From the NCBI GenBank assembly GCA_012513625.1, contig JAAZBW010000137.1, positions 1 through 13,461 on the forward strand: 13,461 nucleotides of DNA. The letters are read 5' to 3'. Of this stretch, positions 1-5,515 are shown one piece after another. Each line of letters starts with the position of its first letter. Position 1 is the stretch's first letter. The stretch is from Actinomycetales bacterium. Its GTDB lineage: Bacteria; Actinomycetota; Actinomycetes; Actinomycetales; Actinomycetaceae. Below the pieces are notes generated by a model that was not told the origin of the DNA, did no database searches, and worked only from the letters and a program-made list of their open reading frames with translations. Both the position numbers and the translations under genes were made by a program.

Positions 1-276
1 CACCTTCACCACCATGCCGGGCTCCACGATCCCATCGTCCGGCGGCGGCTCGCCGATCTTGGCGTGCCGGAGCAGTTCGGTCAGCTGGGCGATACGGCCC
101 TCCTGCTTGCTCTGCTCCTCCCGGGCAGCGTGGTAGCCGCCGTTCTCCTTCAGATCGCCCTCGCTACGCGCGGCGTCAATCCTGGAGGCGGTCTCGGAGC
201 GTCCCACCGTGGTCAGGTGTTCCAGCTCTGCACTGAGCCGGTCGTACGCCTCCTGCGTCAACCACGTTTCTGCCAC
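1..276 (-). CDS. greA: Transcription elongation factor GreA, N-terminal part (runs off left edge)
   Basis: GreA binds RNA polymerase and stimulates cleavage of backtracked transcripts in the secondary channel. The visible residues are the N-terminal coiled-coil domain. They begin with the typical [11 protein letters not shown] segment and carry [18 protein letters not shown], which contains the conserved acidic D..EN tip that reaches the polymerase active site. The C-terminal FKBP-like domain lies outside the window. An in-frame ATG at 282-280 sits only 2 bases from the Shine-Dalgarno-like GGAAGG at 290-285. The GTG at 276-274 is 8 bases away, so GTG is preferred and adds only MN to the alternatives. 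The gene lies downstream of the DUF4307 gene on the same strand and has its own extended -10 element between them. Identification is very secure; the exact start is less so. Confidence 0.95.
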   Translation of the reverse strand, partial: MAETWLTQEAYDRLSAELEHLTTVGRSETASRIDAARSEGDLKENGGYHAAREEQSKQEGRIAQLTELLRHAKIGEPPPDDGIVEPGMVVKV

Positions 277-342
277 GTTCATCCCCTTCCTAGGCATAAT
301 GAAAACCCGGGCCCGACAACTGCGAACCCGGATGGATCATTA

Positions 343-351
343 ATTGTATCA
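343..351 (-). promoter_or_regulatory. Extended -10 promoter element for greA
   Basis: Read leftward, positions 351-343 give TGATACAAT, an extended -10 (TGn plus TACAAT, one mismatch to TATAAT). It lies directly after the DUF4307 stop codon and about 65 bases ahead of the greA start, so greA would have its own promoter and a leader of about 60 bases. No convincing -35 is visible, which is usual for extended -10 promoters. Inferred from motif and position only. Confidence 0.45.
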
Positions 352-353
352 GG

Positions 354-761
354 TCAGGGTTGGTCCACGAAGAAGCACCCGTCCACGATTGTGCCGCTTG
401 CGCGCTGGATCGTGGCCACCGTGGTGGTCACCGAGGTGGCCTCGGATTCGGTGGGACCGACCGTCACCTGGCGAACCCCCACCTCGGTAGCCGTGTCATT
501 CACAGCGGTGACGGTGCACGTGACCGTGGAGCCCTCCGGGGCGATCAGGTTGTAGGTGACCTGCAGTTCGGAGTCCGAGAGGACCGCCATCGCCATTGCC
601 TCCGCGGTGGCCGTGGGGCGCCCCATCACGATCACCTGCCAGATGAGCCAGGCCACCGCCAGGACCGCGAGGGCGGAGGCCACCACCCACACGGTGCGGC
701 GGTCCGAGACGGGTGCTCCGTAGCGGGCGCGGAGGTAGTCCGCATCGGACAGTTCACTCAT
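354..761 (-). CDS. DUF4307 family single-pass membrane protein
   Basis: The protein has 135 residues with a short cytosolic N-terminus containing YLRARYG (residues 10-15 region). A hydrophobic segment at about 24-46 follows, then an extracytoplasmic domain of about 85 residues rich in Thr/Val with two cysteines (C82 and C129) that could form a disulfide. This is the usual layout of DUF4307 proteins of Actinobacteria, represented by Rv1081c between greA and mca in M. tuberculosis; the function is unknown. It is divergent from mca with 152 bases between them. The ATG at 761 lacks a good Shine-Dalgarno sequence, but a TAGAAT hexamer ends 6 bases upstream, so the mRNA may be leaderless. Family placement rests on architecture, motif and neighbours. 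Confidence 0.85.
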   Translation of the reverse strand: MSELSDADYLRARYGAPVSDRRTVWVVASALAVLAVAWLIWQVIVMGRPTATAEAMAMAVLSDSELQVTYNLIAPEGSTVTCTVTAVNDTATEVGVRQVTVGPTESEATSVTTTVATIQRASGTIVDGCFFVDQP

Positions 762-767
762 ACCCCC

Positions 768-773
768 ATTCTA
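768..773 (-). promoter_or_regulatory. -10 element of the DUF4307 gene, probably giving a leaderless mRNA
   Basis: Read leftward, 773-768 is TAGAAT, followed by exactly 6 bases (GGGGGT) and the ATG. Initiation 6-7 bases after the hexamer would fall on the A of the start codon, giving a leaderless transcript of a kind common in Actinobacteria. No clear -35 is seen. The same geometry recurs ahead of two other genes in the window. Confidence 0.4.
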
Positions 774-849
774 GGATCCCGTGGGTGGCACGGCGGACGG
801 CCGGCCGGGGCCGTAACGGCACGCGGAAGGGCGCCGGACAGGTGCAGGG

Positions 850-880
850 TTGGACGGCCGGCGGGCGGGCGCTGGATAAT
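850..880 (+). promoter_or_regulatory. Candidate sigma-A-type promoter for mca
   Basis: TTGGAC at 850-855 resembles a -35 and GATAAT at 875-880 a -10. The spacer is 19 bases, slightly long. Transcription would start near 887, giving a leader of about 27 bases that contains the GGAG Shine-Dalgarno at 906-909. The element lies in the 152-base gap between the divergent DUF4307 and mca genes. Confidence 0.4.
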
Positions 881-913
881 GGCAGCCGCACTCAGAACCA
901 TGATCGGAGACCA

Positions 914-1771
914 ATGCGACTTCTCTCGGTGCACGCGCACCCGGACGACGAGTCCTCGAAGGGCGCCGGAATGGCCGCCCGCTACGTGTCGGAAGGCCAC
1001 CGGGTGCGGATCGTGACCTGCACGGGTGGGGAACGAGGAGACGTGCTGAACCCGAAGCTCACGGGCGATGAGTCCCTCCTCGCGAGGATGCGCGAGGTTC
1101 GCCGCGAGGAGATGGCGACCGCGGTGGCCGCGCTCGGCGTGGAGCACGTGTGGCTCGGTTTCGAGGACTCCGGCCTACCGCAGGGGGATCCGCTGCCGCC
1201 GCTGCCGGAGGGCAGCTTCGCCACGCTGGACCTCGAGGAGACCACACCCGCGCTCGTGGCCCAGCTCCGCGAGTTCCGCCCCCACGTGGTGGTCACCTAC
1301 AACGAGGAGGGCGGCTACCCGCACCCGGACCACCTCATGACGCACCGGCTCACCATGGCGGCGCTCGATGCGGCGGAGGACCGCAACTACCGGCCGGACC
1401 TGGGGGAGCCGTGGGCGGTGGCGAAGGTGTACTACGACGTCACGTTCTCCCGGCCGCGGATGGCCGCATTCCACGCGGCCATGCTCGCCGCAGGACTGGA
1501 TTCGCCGTTTGGCGACTGGCTGGAATCGCGGGAGGAGGAGTGGCGCCAGCGTCCCGTCCACGCCCGTATCCACGTGGCCGACTTCTTCTCCCGCAGGGAC
1601 GACGCCCTGCGCGCCCACGCCACCCAGATCGATCCGGATGGCTGGTTCTTCTTCATGCCGCGGGAGATCGAGCGGGAGATCTGGCCGTGGGAGGAGTTCG
1701 AGCTCGCCTACGCCGCCGTCCCCGTGCCCGAACTGGAGGACTCCCTCTTCGCGGGCATCGACGACGAGTAG
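914..1771 (+). CDS. mca: Mycothiol S-conjugate amidase
   Basis: Mca is a zinc amidohydrolase that cleaves mycothiol S-conjugates into GlcN-Ins and an exportable mercapturic acid, and so detoxifies electrophiles and antibiotics in mycothiol-using Actinobacteria. The protein has 285 residues; the M. tuberculosis enzyme has 288. The hallmark AHPDDE is at residues 8-13, where H9 and D12 are expected zinc ligands and D11 the general base, by analogy with MshB H13, D16 and D15. A second HPDH motif at 137-140 supplies the third ligand, H140. The ATG at 914 has GGAG 4 bases upstream, and the product begins right at the conserved LLSVHAHPDDESSKGAG region. The paralogue MshB is the main alternative, but the DUF4307/greA neighbourhood and the DESSKGAG context favour Mca. 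A small membrane protein gene follows on the same strand. Confidence 0.93.
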   Translation: MRLLSVHAHPDDESSKGAGMAARYVSEGHRVRIVTCTGGERGDVLNPKLTGDESLLARMREVRREEMATAVAALGVEHVWLGFEDSGLPQGDPLPPLPEGSFATLDLEETTPALVAQLREFRPHVVVTYNEEGGYPHPDHLMTHRLTMAALDAAEDRNYRPDLGEPWAVAKVYYDVTFSRPRMAAFHAAMLAAGLDSPFGDWLESREEEWRQRPVHARIHVADFFSRRDDALRAHATQIDPDGWFFFMPREIEREIWPWEEFELAYAAVPVPELEDSLFAGIDDE

Positions 1772-1781
1772 GTCTTCACCG

Positions 1782-1811
1782 CGCCGCCACGTGGGCACCC
1801 GGCGGGCGGCG
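1782..1811 (+). terminator. Possible hairpin after mca
   Basis: CGCCGCC at 1782-1788 can pair with GGCGGCG at 1805-1811 across a 16-base loop that itself contains GGGCACCC. It begins 10 bases after the mca stop. There is no T-run, so it may be a GC-rich terminator or an RNA-stabilising stem. Weak evidence. Confidence 0.3.
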
Positions 1812-1914
1812 TCGGAGAGCCCGTATGGTCGGATTGCGGAGCCTGCGGCCGGTGAGCGCAGAGAGGTACGTGAGCTCCGCCGTCGACGGGGGGTCTTTGC
1901 ACGGGTGAGGGGAA

Positions 1915-1965
1915 GGGCCCGGCATGGGGGAGGGCCCGGCATGGGGGAGGGCCCGGCATGGGGGA
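1915..1965 (+). repeat. Three perfect 17-bp tandem repeats ahead of the small membrane protein gene
   Basis: The unit GGGCCCGGCATGGGGGA occurs three times without a mismatch at 1915-1931, 1932-1948 and 1949-1965. Each copy contains an ATG and a purine-rich run that can look like a Shine-Dalgarno sequence. Because 17 is not a multiple of 3, the three ATGs (1924, 1941, 1958) fall in different frames, and only the one at 1958 is in frame with the gene. The last copy forms part of the probable -10 of that gene. Copy number could change by slippage. Confidence 0.9.
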
Positions 1966-1969
1966 CAAT
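1964..1969 (+). promoter_or_regulatory. -10 element supporting a leaderless start at 1976
   Basis: GACAAT (4 of 6 matches to TATAAT) ends exactly 6 bases before the ATG at 1976. The DUF4307 and epimerase genes show the same spacing. This suggests a leaderless transcript and favours the ATG at 1976 over the one at 1958. Inference from position only. Confidence 0.35.
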
Positions 1970-1975
1970 AGGCCC

Positions 1976-2305
1976 ATGCTGTTGCTGCTTCCCGGCGAGG
2001 CCACCGCGCCCCCGATCGATCTGGACGACCCCTGGACGGTGTCCCCAGGCATCGAGGGCTTCGTAATGTTCGCGATCCTCGGGGTGATCCTGTGGTTTCT
2101 GATCAAGTCGATGACGGGGCACATTCGCAAGGCCAACTTCCGCGCGGCCGAACGTGAAGAGGAACTGTACGGCTCCGCCCCGCCGGCCGGAGGGTCCACC
2201 CGCCCGCGCGCACCCGTGCGGGAGGAACCGCGCGAGGCCGGGACGCGATCGCCTGAGGCCGGGACGCGATCGCCTGAGGCCGGAGCGGAACCGGACGAGC
2301 GGTAG
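1976..2305 (+). CDS. Small single-pass membrane protein, Rv1083-like by position
   Basis: From the ATG at 1976 the protein has 109 residues. A short proline- and acid-rich N-terminus leads to one hydrophobic segment at about 25-44, followed at once by the basic SMTGHIRKANF (46-56), which marks a cytosolic C-terminal side. Small proteins with this TM-SMT.H.RK pattern next to mca are common in Actinobacteria, and Rv1083 holds the same place in M. tuberculosis; function unknown. The last 40 residues are low-complexity and contain the 7-residue repeat EAGTRSP. An in-frame ATG at 1958 inside the 17-bp repeats would add six residues. The gene ends 24 bases from the convergent PPK2 gene. The family has no assigned role, so none is proposed. 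Confidence 0.75.
   Translation: MLLLLPGEATAPPIDLDDPWTVSPGIEGFVMFAILGVILWFLIKSMTGHIRKANFRAAEREEELYGSAPPAGGSTRPRAPVREEPREAGTRSPEAGTRSPEAGAEPDER
2234..2284 (+). repeat. 21-bp tandem repeat inside the small membrane protein gene
   Basis: Two identical 21-base units at 2234-2254 and 2255-2275, plus a partial third up to 2284, encode the repeated heptapeptide EAGTRSP in the C-terminal tail. The unit is a multiple of 3, so gain or loss of a copy keeps the frame. Confidence 0.85.
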
Positions 2306-2324
2306 TCGTTCTCCGGAAACGCCC

Positions 2325-2338
2325 CGCGGCTATCCGCG
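2325..2338 (-). terminator. Short hairpin at the convergent end of the small membrane protein and PPK2 genes
   Basis: CGCGG at 2325-2329 pairs with CCGCG at 2334-2338 across a CTAT loop. The PPK2 stop codon (2332-2330) lies in the loop. It could end both converging transcripts, but there is no T-run, so the call is weak. Confidence 0.25.
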
Positions 2339-3373
2339 CCCCGTGGATTTCTTAGCTGGGGACGCGGCCGGCTTCGCACCGTTTTCGGCGAGGGTGGCGA
2401 GGGAATCGGTGGCCGCGAGCTCGTTCACGCGGGCCACCTGCTCCTCGTACTCCTCGATGTCCTCGGCCACGTCCGCCCGCTTCTCCTCCGCCCCCTCCCG
2501 GGCCTTCGCGACGGCCTCGGGGTCCATGGTGGTGGCGAGGCGCTGCTTCTCCGTCTCGACGTCGTAGGCCACCTCGGGCCAGGAGAGCTTGAGTGAGGCG
2601 AGGGCCTGGGACACCAGTTCCGTGACGGCGAGGCGGGCGTACCACTTGTTGTCCGCCGGAATCGCGTACCAGGGCGCGTTCTCGGTGGAGGTGTGGGCGA
2701 GCATCTCCTGATAGGCGTGCTGGTAGGCATCCCACTTGGAGCGGGAGTCCACATCGTTCGAGGTGAACTTCCAGTGCTTGTCCGGCCGCTGGAGGCGCCG
2801 CATGAGCCGGAGGCCCTGCTCCTCATAGGAGACGAGGAGGGCCACCTTGATGATCGTGGTGCCGGAGGCGGCCACCTCCTCCTCGAAACGGTTGATCTCG
2901 GCGTAGCGCTCCTCCCAGTCCACGTCTGCGAGCTGGTCCACCCGGACCACCAGCACGTCCTCGTAGTGGGAGCGGTCGAAGATCCCGATCCTGCCTGCGG
3001 ACGGAAGGGCGTTACGGATCCGCCAGAGGTAGTGGTGGGACCTCTCCTCCTCCGTGGGGACGCCGAAGCTGCGGATAGCGAGGCCCTGCGGGTCCATCAT
3101 TCCCGCCACGTGCCGCACGATCCCGCCCTTCCCGGCGGTGTCCATGCCCTGGAGCACCAAGAGGATACGCTGCTCGCCGCCCGCACGGGCGTTCGCGAAC
3201 AGGCGCTCCTGCATCTCGGAGAGGAGTTCGCCCCGTGAGAGGCGGAACTGATCGGCCTCCTTGCTCCCGGAGTCCCAGCCGGGCGTGGAGGCCCGGTCAA
3301 AGCTCTCGAGATCGAACGTGGGGCCCACCCGGAGCAGGTCGGAGGGGTCGAGCGTCCATTCGGCCTTCGCCAT
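2330..3373 (-). CDS. PPK2-family polyphosphate:nucleotide phosphotransferase
   Basis: PPK2 enzymes move phosphate between polyphosphate and nucleotides; this actinobacterial type generally phosphorylates AMP or ADP using polyP, but the exact substrate cannot be read here. The protein has 347 residues. It has a Walker A loop GMDTAGKGG (76-84), the IFDRSHYEDV Walker B/aspartate motif (131-140), and the lid segment with RRLQRPDKHWKF (192-203) and W214. The ATG at 3373 has AGGAG 5-6 bases upstream; the open frame continues further upstream only through repeat DNA and the neighbouring gene. The catalytic domain ends near residue 270. A charged, probably coiled-coil tail (about 272-322) then follows, with a Ser/Ala/Lys-rich end; such a tail is not needed for the PPK2 fold. 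Neighbours give no operon partner except possibly trhA upstream. Confidence 0.9.
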   Translation of the reverse strand: MAKAEWTLDPSDLLRVGPTFDLESFDRASTPGWDSGSKEADQFRLSRGELLSEMQERLFANARAGGEQRILLVLQGMDTAGKGGIVRHVAGMMDPQGLAIRSFGVPTEEERSHHYLWRIRNALPSAGRIGIFDRSHYEDVLVVRVDQLADVDWEERYAEINRFEEEVAASGTTIIKVALLVSYEEQGLRLMRRLQRPDKHWKFTSNDVDSRSKWDAYQHAYQEMLAHTSTENAPWYAIPADNKWYARLAVTELVSQALASLKLSWPEVAYDVETEKQRLATTMDPEAVAKAREGAEEKRADVAEDIEEYEEQVARVNELAATDSLATLAENGAKPAASPAKKSTGRG

Positions 3374-3648
3374 TGAGACTCCTTCGTGCGCGGAAGACGG
3401 GTGATCCATCCTATGCCGACCGCGCGCGGCCCGCGGAAGGGTGACGGCCTCGCCGGTCGACGAGGGTGGCGGGTGGTGTGGTCGACGACGGGGGGTACGT
3501 TGGCCGTCGACGGAGCGCGGCGGGTGGTGTGGTCGACAACGGAGGGTGCGTTGGCCGTCGAGGGTGGCGGGTGGTGTGGTCGACGACGGGGGGTGCGTTG
3601 ACCGTCGACCGCGGGTGGACGGGGCGCGAGTATGCCCCGCAGACGCGC
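3374..3648. other. Non-coding gap between trhA and the PPK2 gene
   Basis: These 275 bases hold the PPK2 ribosome binding site, a 51/47-bp tandem repeat (3468-3612) and no credible gene. Open frames through it translate the repeat in different frames, which argues against coding. No clear promoter for the PPK2 gene was recognised, so co-transcription with trhA or a promoter inside the repeats are both possible. Confidence 0.6.
3468..3612 (+). repeat. Three 51/47/47-bp tandem repeats carrying GTCGAC palindromes
   Basis: Copies begin at 3468, 3519 and 3566, each with GGCGGGTGGTGTGGTCGAC followed by (G/A)ACGG(G/A)GGGT(A/G)CGTTG(G/A)CCGTCGA. The first unit is 51 bases and the next two 47; a partial GTCGAC fragment precedes them near 3455. 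Each unit holds two or more GTCGA-type sites that can pair with one another into hairpins. Lengths of 51 and 47 do not keep a common frame, so the array is non-coding. It sits upstream of the leftward PPK2 gene and downstream of trhA. Confidence 0.85.
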
Positions 3649-4431
3649 CTACCAGAGGGAGGCGACCGCCATCATCACGGCGATGAAGTGGCACACCCAG
3701 CCGATCACGGTGCCCACGTGGAAGATCTCGTGGAACCCGAACCAGCGCGGAGCGGGGTTTGGCCACTTGAGGGCATAGGCGAGGGCGCCCACGGTGTAGG
3801 CGATGCCGCCGGCGATCACGAGCCACATGAGGGCGCCGCCGCCCACCTCCCGGAAGGCGGGGAGAAACCAGACGGCCACCCACCCGAGGGCCACGTAGAT
3901 CGGGACGTAGAGCCAGCGCGGGGCGCTCAGCCACACCACCTTCATGATGATCCCGGCGAGGGCTCCGCTCCAGACGATGGAGAGCACCACCTGCGCCACC
4001 GGTCGTTCGAGGAGGATCCACGAGAGGGGGGTGTACGTGCCGGCGATCAGCAGGAAGATGTTGGAATGATCGAGCCGTCGGAGGGTGGCGGTCACGCGCG
4101 GACTCCAGTTCCCCCGGTGGTAGATGGCGGACATGGTGAAGAGCACCACGGAGGAGAGTGAGAACACGATCGTGTTCCACCGGAATCCCGCGGGAGTCAG
4201 GACCACCAGCACAATGCAGGCGACGAGCGCGATCGGCGCTGTGACCGTGTGAATCCAGCCCCGGAGGTGGGGCTTGACCGCCTGCACCATGCGCCCGGCG
4301 CTCGCGCCCACCTGTCCGGCGGCGGTAGAGATCTGGTCTGCGGTGGTGTTGACACTCTGGGCCGCCCGCTCGCCGGCCTCCTGCAGGGCACGCGAGGAAC
4401 GGGGAAGACGTGAGGCGTGAGATCGACTCAT
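3649..4431 (-). CDS. trhA: PAQR family membrane protein TrhA (haemolysin III type)
   Basis: The 260-residue protein has about seven hydrophobic segments spread over residues 60-260. It carries the PAQR metal-site residues: S101 and H105 in SAIYH, D121 in RRLDH, and H234 and H238 in FHEIFHVG. TrhA proteins are linked in E. coli to membrane energetics and fluidity homeostasis; the older name is haemolysin III. The gene holds the place of Rv1085c in the M. tuberculosis gene order. The ATG at 4431 has GGAG about 7 bases upstream. It adds an N-terminal extension of about 52 residues (ALQEAGERAAQSVNTT and onward), hydrophilic and possibly amphipathic, ahead of the usual family start near KPHLRGWIH. 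A later start at M48 is possible but has no better ribosome site. It is divergent from the cis-prenyl transferase gene, with an operator-like element between them. Confidence 0.9.
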   Translation of the reverse strand: MSRSHASRLPRSSRALQEAGERAAQSVNTTADQISTAAGQVGASAGRMVQAVKPHLRGWIHTVTAPIALVACIVLVVLTPAGFRWNTIVFSLSSVVLFTMSAIYHRGNWSPRVTATLRRLDHSNIFLLIAGTYTPLSWILLERPVAQVVLSIVWSGALAGIIMKVVWLSAPRWLYVPIYVALGWVAVWFLPAFREVGGGALMWLVIAGGIAYTVGALAYALKWPNPAPRWFGFHEIFHVGTVIGWVCHFIAVMMAVASLW

Positions 4432-4463
4432 CTGGGAACTCCAAGAACTGGTGGGGGCGCAAC

Positions 4464-4492
4464 TTACGCTCGCGTAACCTACGCTAACGTAA
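4464..4492. promoter_or_regulatory. Tandem palindromic operator-like element between trhA and the prenyl transferase gene
   Basis: TTACGCTCGCGTAA at 4464-4477 is a perfect inverted repeat (TTACGC/GCGTAA around TC). CTACGCTAACGTAA at 4479-4492 is a near-copy of the same palindrome, one base off symmetry at its outer edge with an inner mismatch. The two start 15 bases apart. Paired palindromes of this size and A/T-edged form are typical of TetR-family operators. Several TAnnnT hexamers on both strands overlap them, so a bound protein could block transcription in both directions. No regulator gene is in the window, so the protein is unknown. Confidence 0.55.
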
Positions 4493-4584
4493 CCGGCCGT
4501 CGTCGTCTATTTCCAAAATCCAACCACTCCCGGTTCCGCGGCGCCCGTTGGTAGCGTTACGTGAGACCTACGGAGGGAGTGGCG

Positions 4585-5352
4585 GTGGCGTCGAGCAACC
4601 TGCTGTATGAGCTCTACGAGAGGCGCCTCTCCCGCAGGCTCGACCGCAGGCGGGCGCCGCAGCACGTGGCTGTGATGCTCGACGGCAACCGCCGCTGGGC
4701 GCGATTCACGGGCACCAGCACCGCACACGGCCACCGCAAGGGCGCGGACAAGATCACAGAATTTCTCACGTGGGCGGACGAGGCGGGGGTGGGGCGAGTC
4801 ACCCTCTGGATGCTCTCCACGGACAACCTCTCGCGTGACCCGGGGGAGGTGGGTGACCTCCTCGGGATCATCGCGGGCACCGTGGACACCCTCGCGGATG
4901 ACGGACGGTGGAAGATCTGCCTCGTGGGTGCCCTCGACCTGCTCCCCTCCGATCTCGCGGACCGGCTCCGATCCGCTGAGCAGCGGAACCACGAGCATGC
5001 CACCGGCAGCCTGGACGTCAACATTGCGGTGGGCTACGGCGGCCGCCACGAGATCACCGACGCAGTCCGCGCGCTGCTCAAGGACAAGGAGGGGAAGGGC
5101 TTCCAACTCGGCGAGGTGGCCGAGACCCTCACCGTGGACGATATTGCGGACCACCTCTACACCGCCGGCCAGCCTGATCCGGACCTCGTGATCCGGACCT
5201 CCGGCGAGCAGCGCCTCTCCGGGTTCCTGCTCTGGCAGTCCGTCCACTCGGAGTTCTACTTCTGCGAGACCTACTGGCCGGACTTCCGCAAGGTGGACTT
5301 CCTCCGGGCGTTGCGGGACTACGGCCAGCGCGAACGCCGGCTCGGACGCTGA
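4585..5352 (+). CDS. uppS: Short-chain cis-prenyl transferase (isoprenyl diphosphate synthase, UppS family)
   Basis: This soluble enzyme adds isopentenyl units in cis to an allylic diphosphate, on the route to polyprenyl phosphate carriers for cell-wall synthesis. Family signatures are HVAVMLDGNRRWAR with catalytic D33, NIAVGYGGRHEI, and the C-terminal DLVIRTSGEQRLSGFLLWQS, where arginines and S/E bind diphosphate and Mg. The sequence strongly resembles M. tuberculosis Rv1086, which makes Z,E-farnesyl diphosphate, and lies in the same gene order; product chain length cannot be decided here. The start at GTG 4585 was chosen because GGAGG at 4572-4576 is 8 bases upstream, giving 255 residues (Rv1086 has 258). 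GTGs at 4561 and 4579 are in frame but badly placed for that ribosome site. A TAGCGT hexamer at 4552-4557 could be its -10. Confidence 0.93.
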   Translation: MASSNLLYELYERRLSRRLDRRRAPQHVAVMLDGNRRWARFTGTSTAHGHRKGADKITEFLTWADEAGVGRVTLWMLSTDNLSRDPGEVGDLLGIIAGTVDTLADDGRWKICLVGALDLLPSDLADRLRSAEQRNHEHATGSLDVNIAVGYGGRHEITDAVRALLKDKEGKGFQLGEVAETLTVDDIADHLYTAGQPDPDLVIRTSGEQRLSGFLLWQSVHSEFYFCETYWPDFRKVDFLRALRDYGQRERRLGR

Positions 5353-5378
5353 CCTCCACTCTTCCGTCCAAACCCCGC

Positions 5379-5498
5379 CGACTGTGTGGTTGCGTTACCG
5401 CAAATCCTCATCGACTGTGTGGTTGCGTTTCCCCAAAATCCTCACCGACTGTGTGGTTGCGTTTCCGCAAAATCCTCGCCGACTGTGTGGCCAAAGTT
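5379..5498 (+). repeat. Approximately 34-bp tandem repeat array upstream of the epimerase gene
   Basis: Copies start with CGACTGTGTGG at 5379, 5412, 5446 and 5480, with unit lengths 33, 34 and 34 and a truncated fourth copy. The first three continue GTTGCGTT(A/T)CC(G/C)CAAAATCCTC or close variants. Copies 1 and 3 contain TTGCG-4 nt-CGCAA, a small hairpin (5457-5470 in copy 3). There are no unique spacers, so this is not CRISPR, and 34 is not a multiple of 3, so it is not coding. The same core appears inverted after the epimerase gene. Confidence 0.92.
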
Positions 5499-5503
5499 CG
5501 ACG

Positions 5504-5509
5504 TAGCCT
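5504..5509 (+). promoter_or_regulatory. -10-like hexamer just ahead of the epimerase start
   Basis: TAGCCT ends 6 bases before the ATG at 5516, the same spacing as seen for the DUF4307 gene. There is no Shine-Dalgarno sequence ahead of this ATG, so a leaderless transcript is plausible. The hexamer matches TATAAT only at TA and the final T, so this is a weak call. Confidence 0.3.
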
Positions 5510-5515
5510 GACCCC

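Noticed and set aside
64..555. Rightward ORF antisense to greA and the DUF4307 gene
   Set aside because: No ribosome site or domain; both leftward genes on the other strand are clearly recognised.
2330..4462. A 710-residue leftward frame spanning PPK2, the repeats and trhA
   Set aside because: Only the last 347 residues look like protein. The upstream part is an open frame through GC-rich repeat DNA and the other frame of trhA; the PPK2 ATG at 3373 has a good ribosome site.
5379..5498. Possible CRISPR array
   Set aside because: The repeats are directly adjacent with no unique spacers and there are no cas genes nearby.
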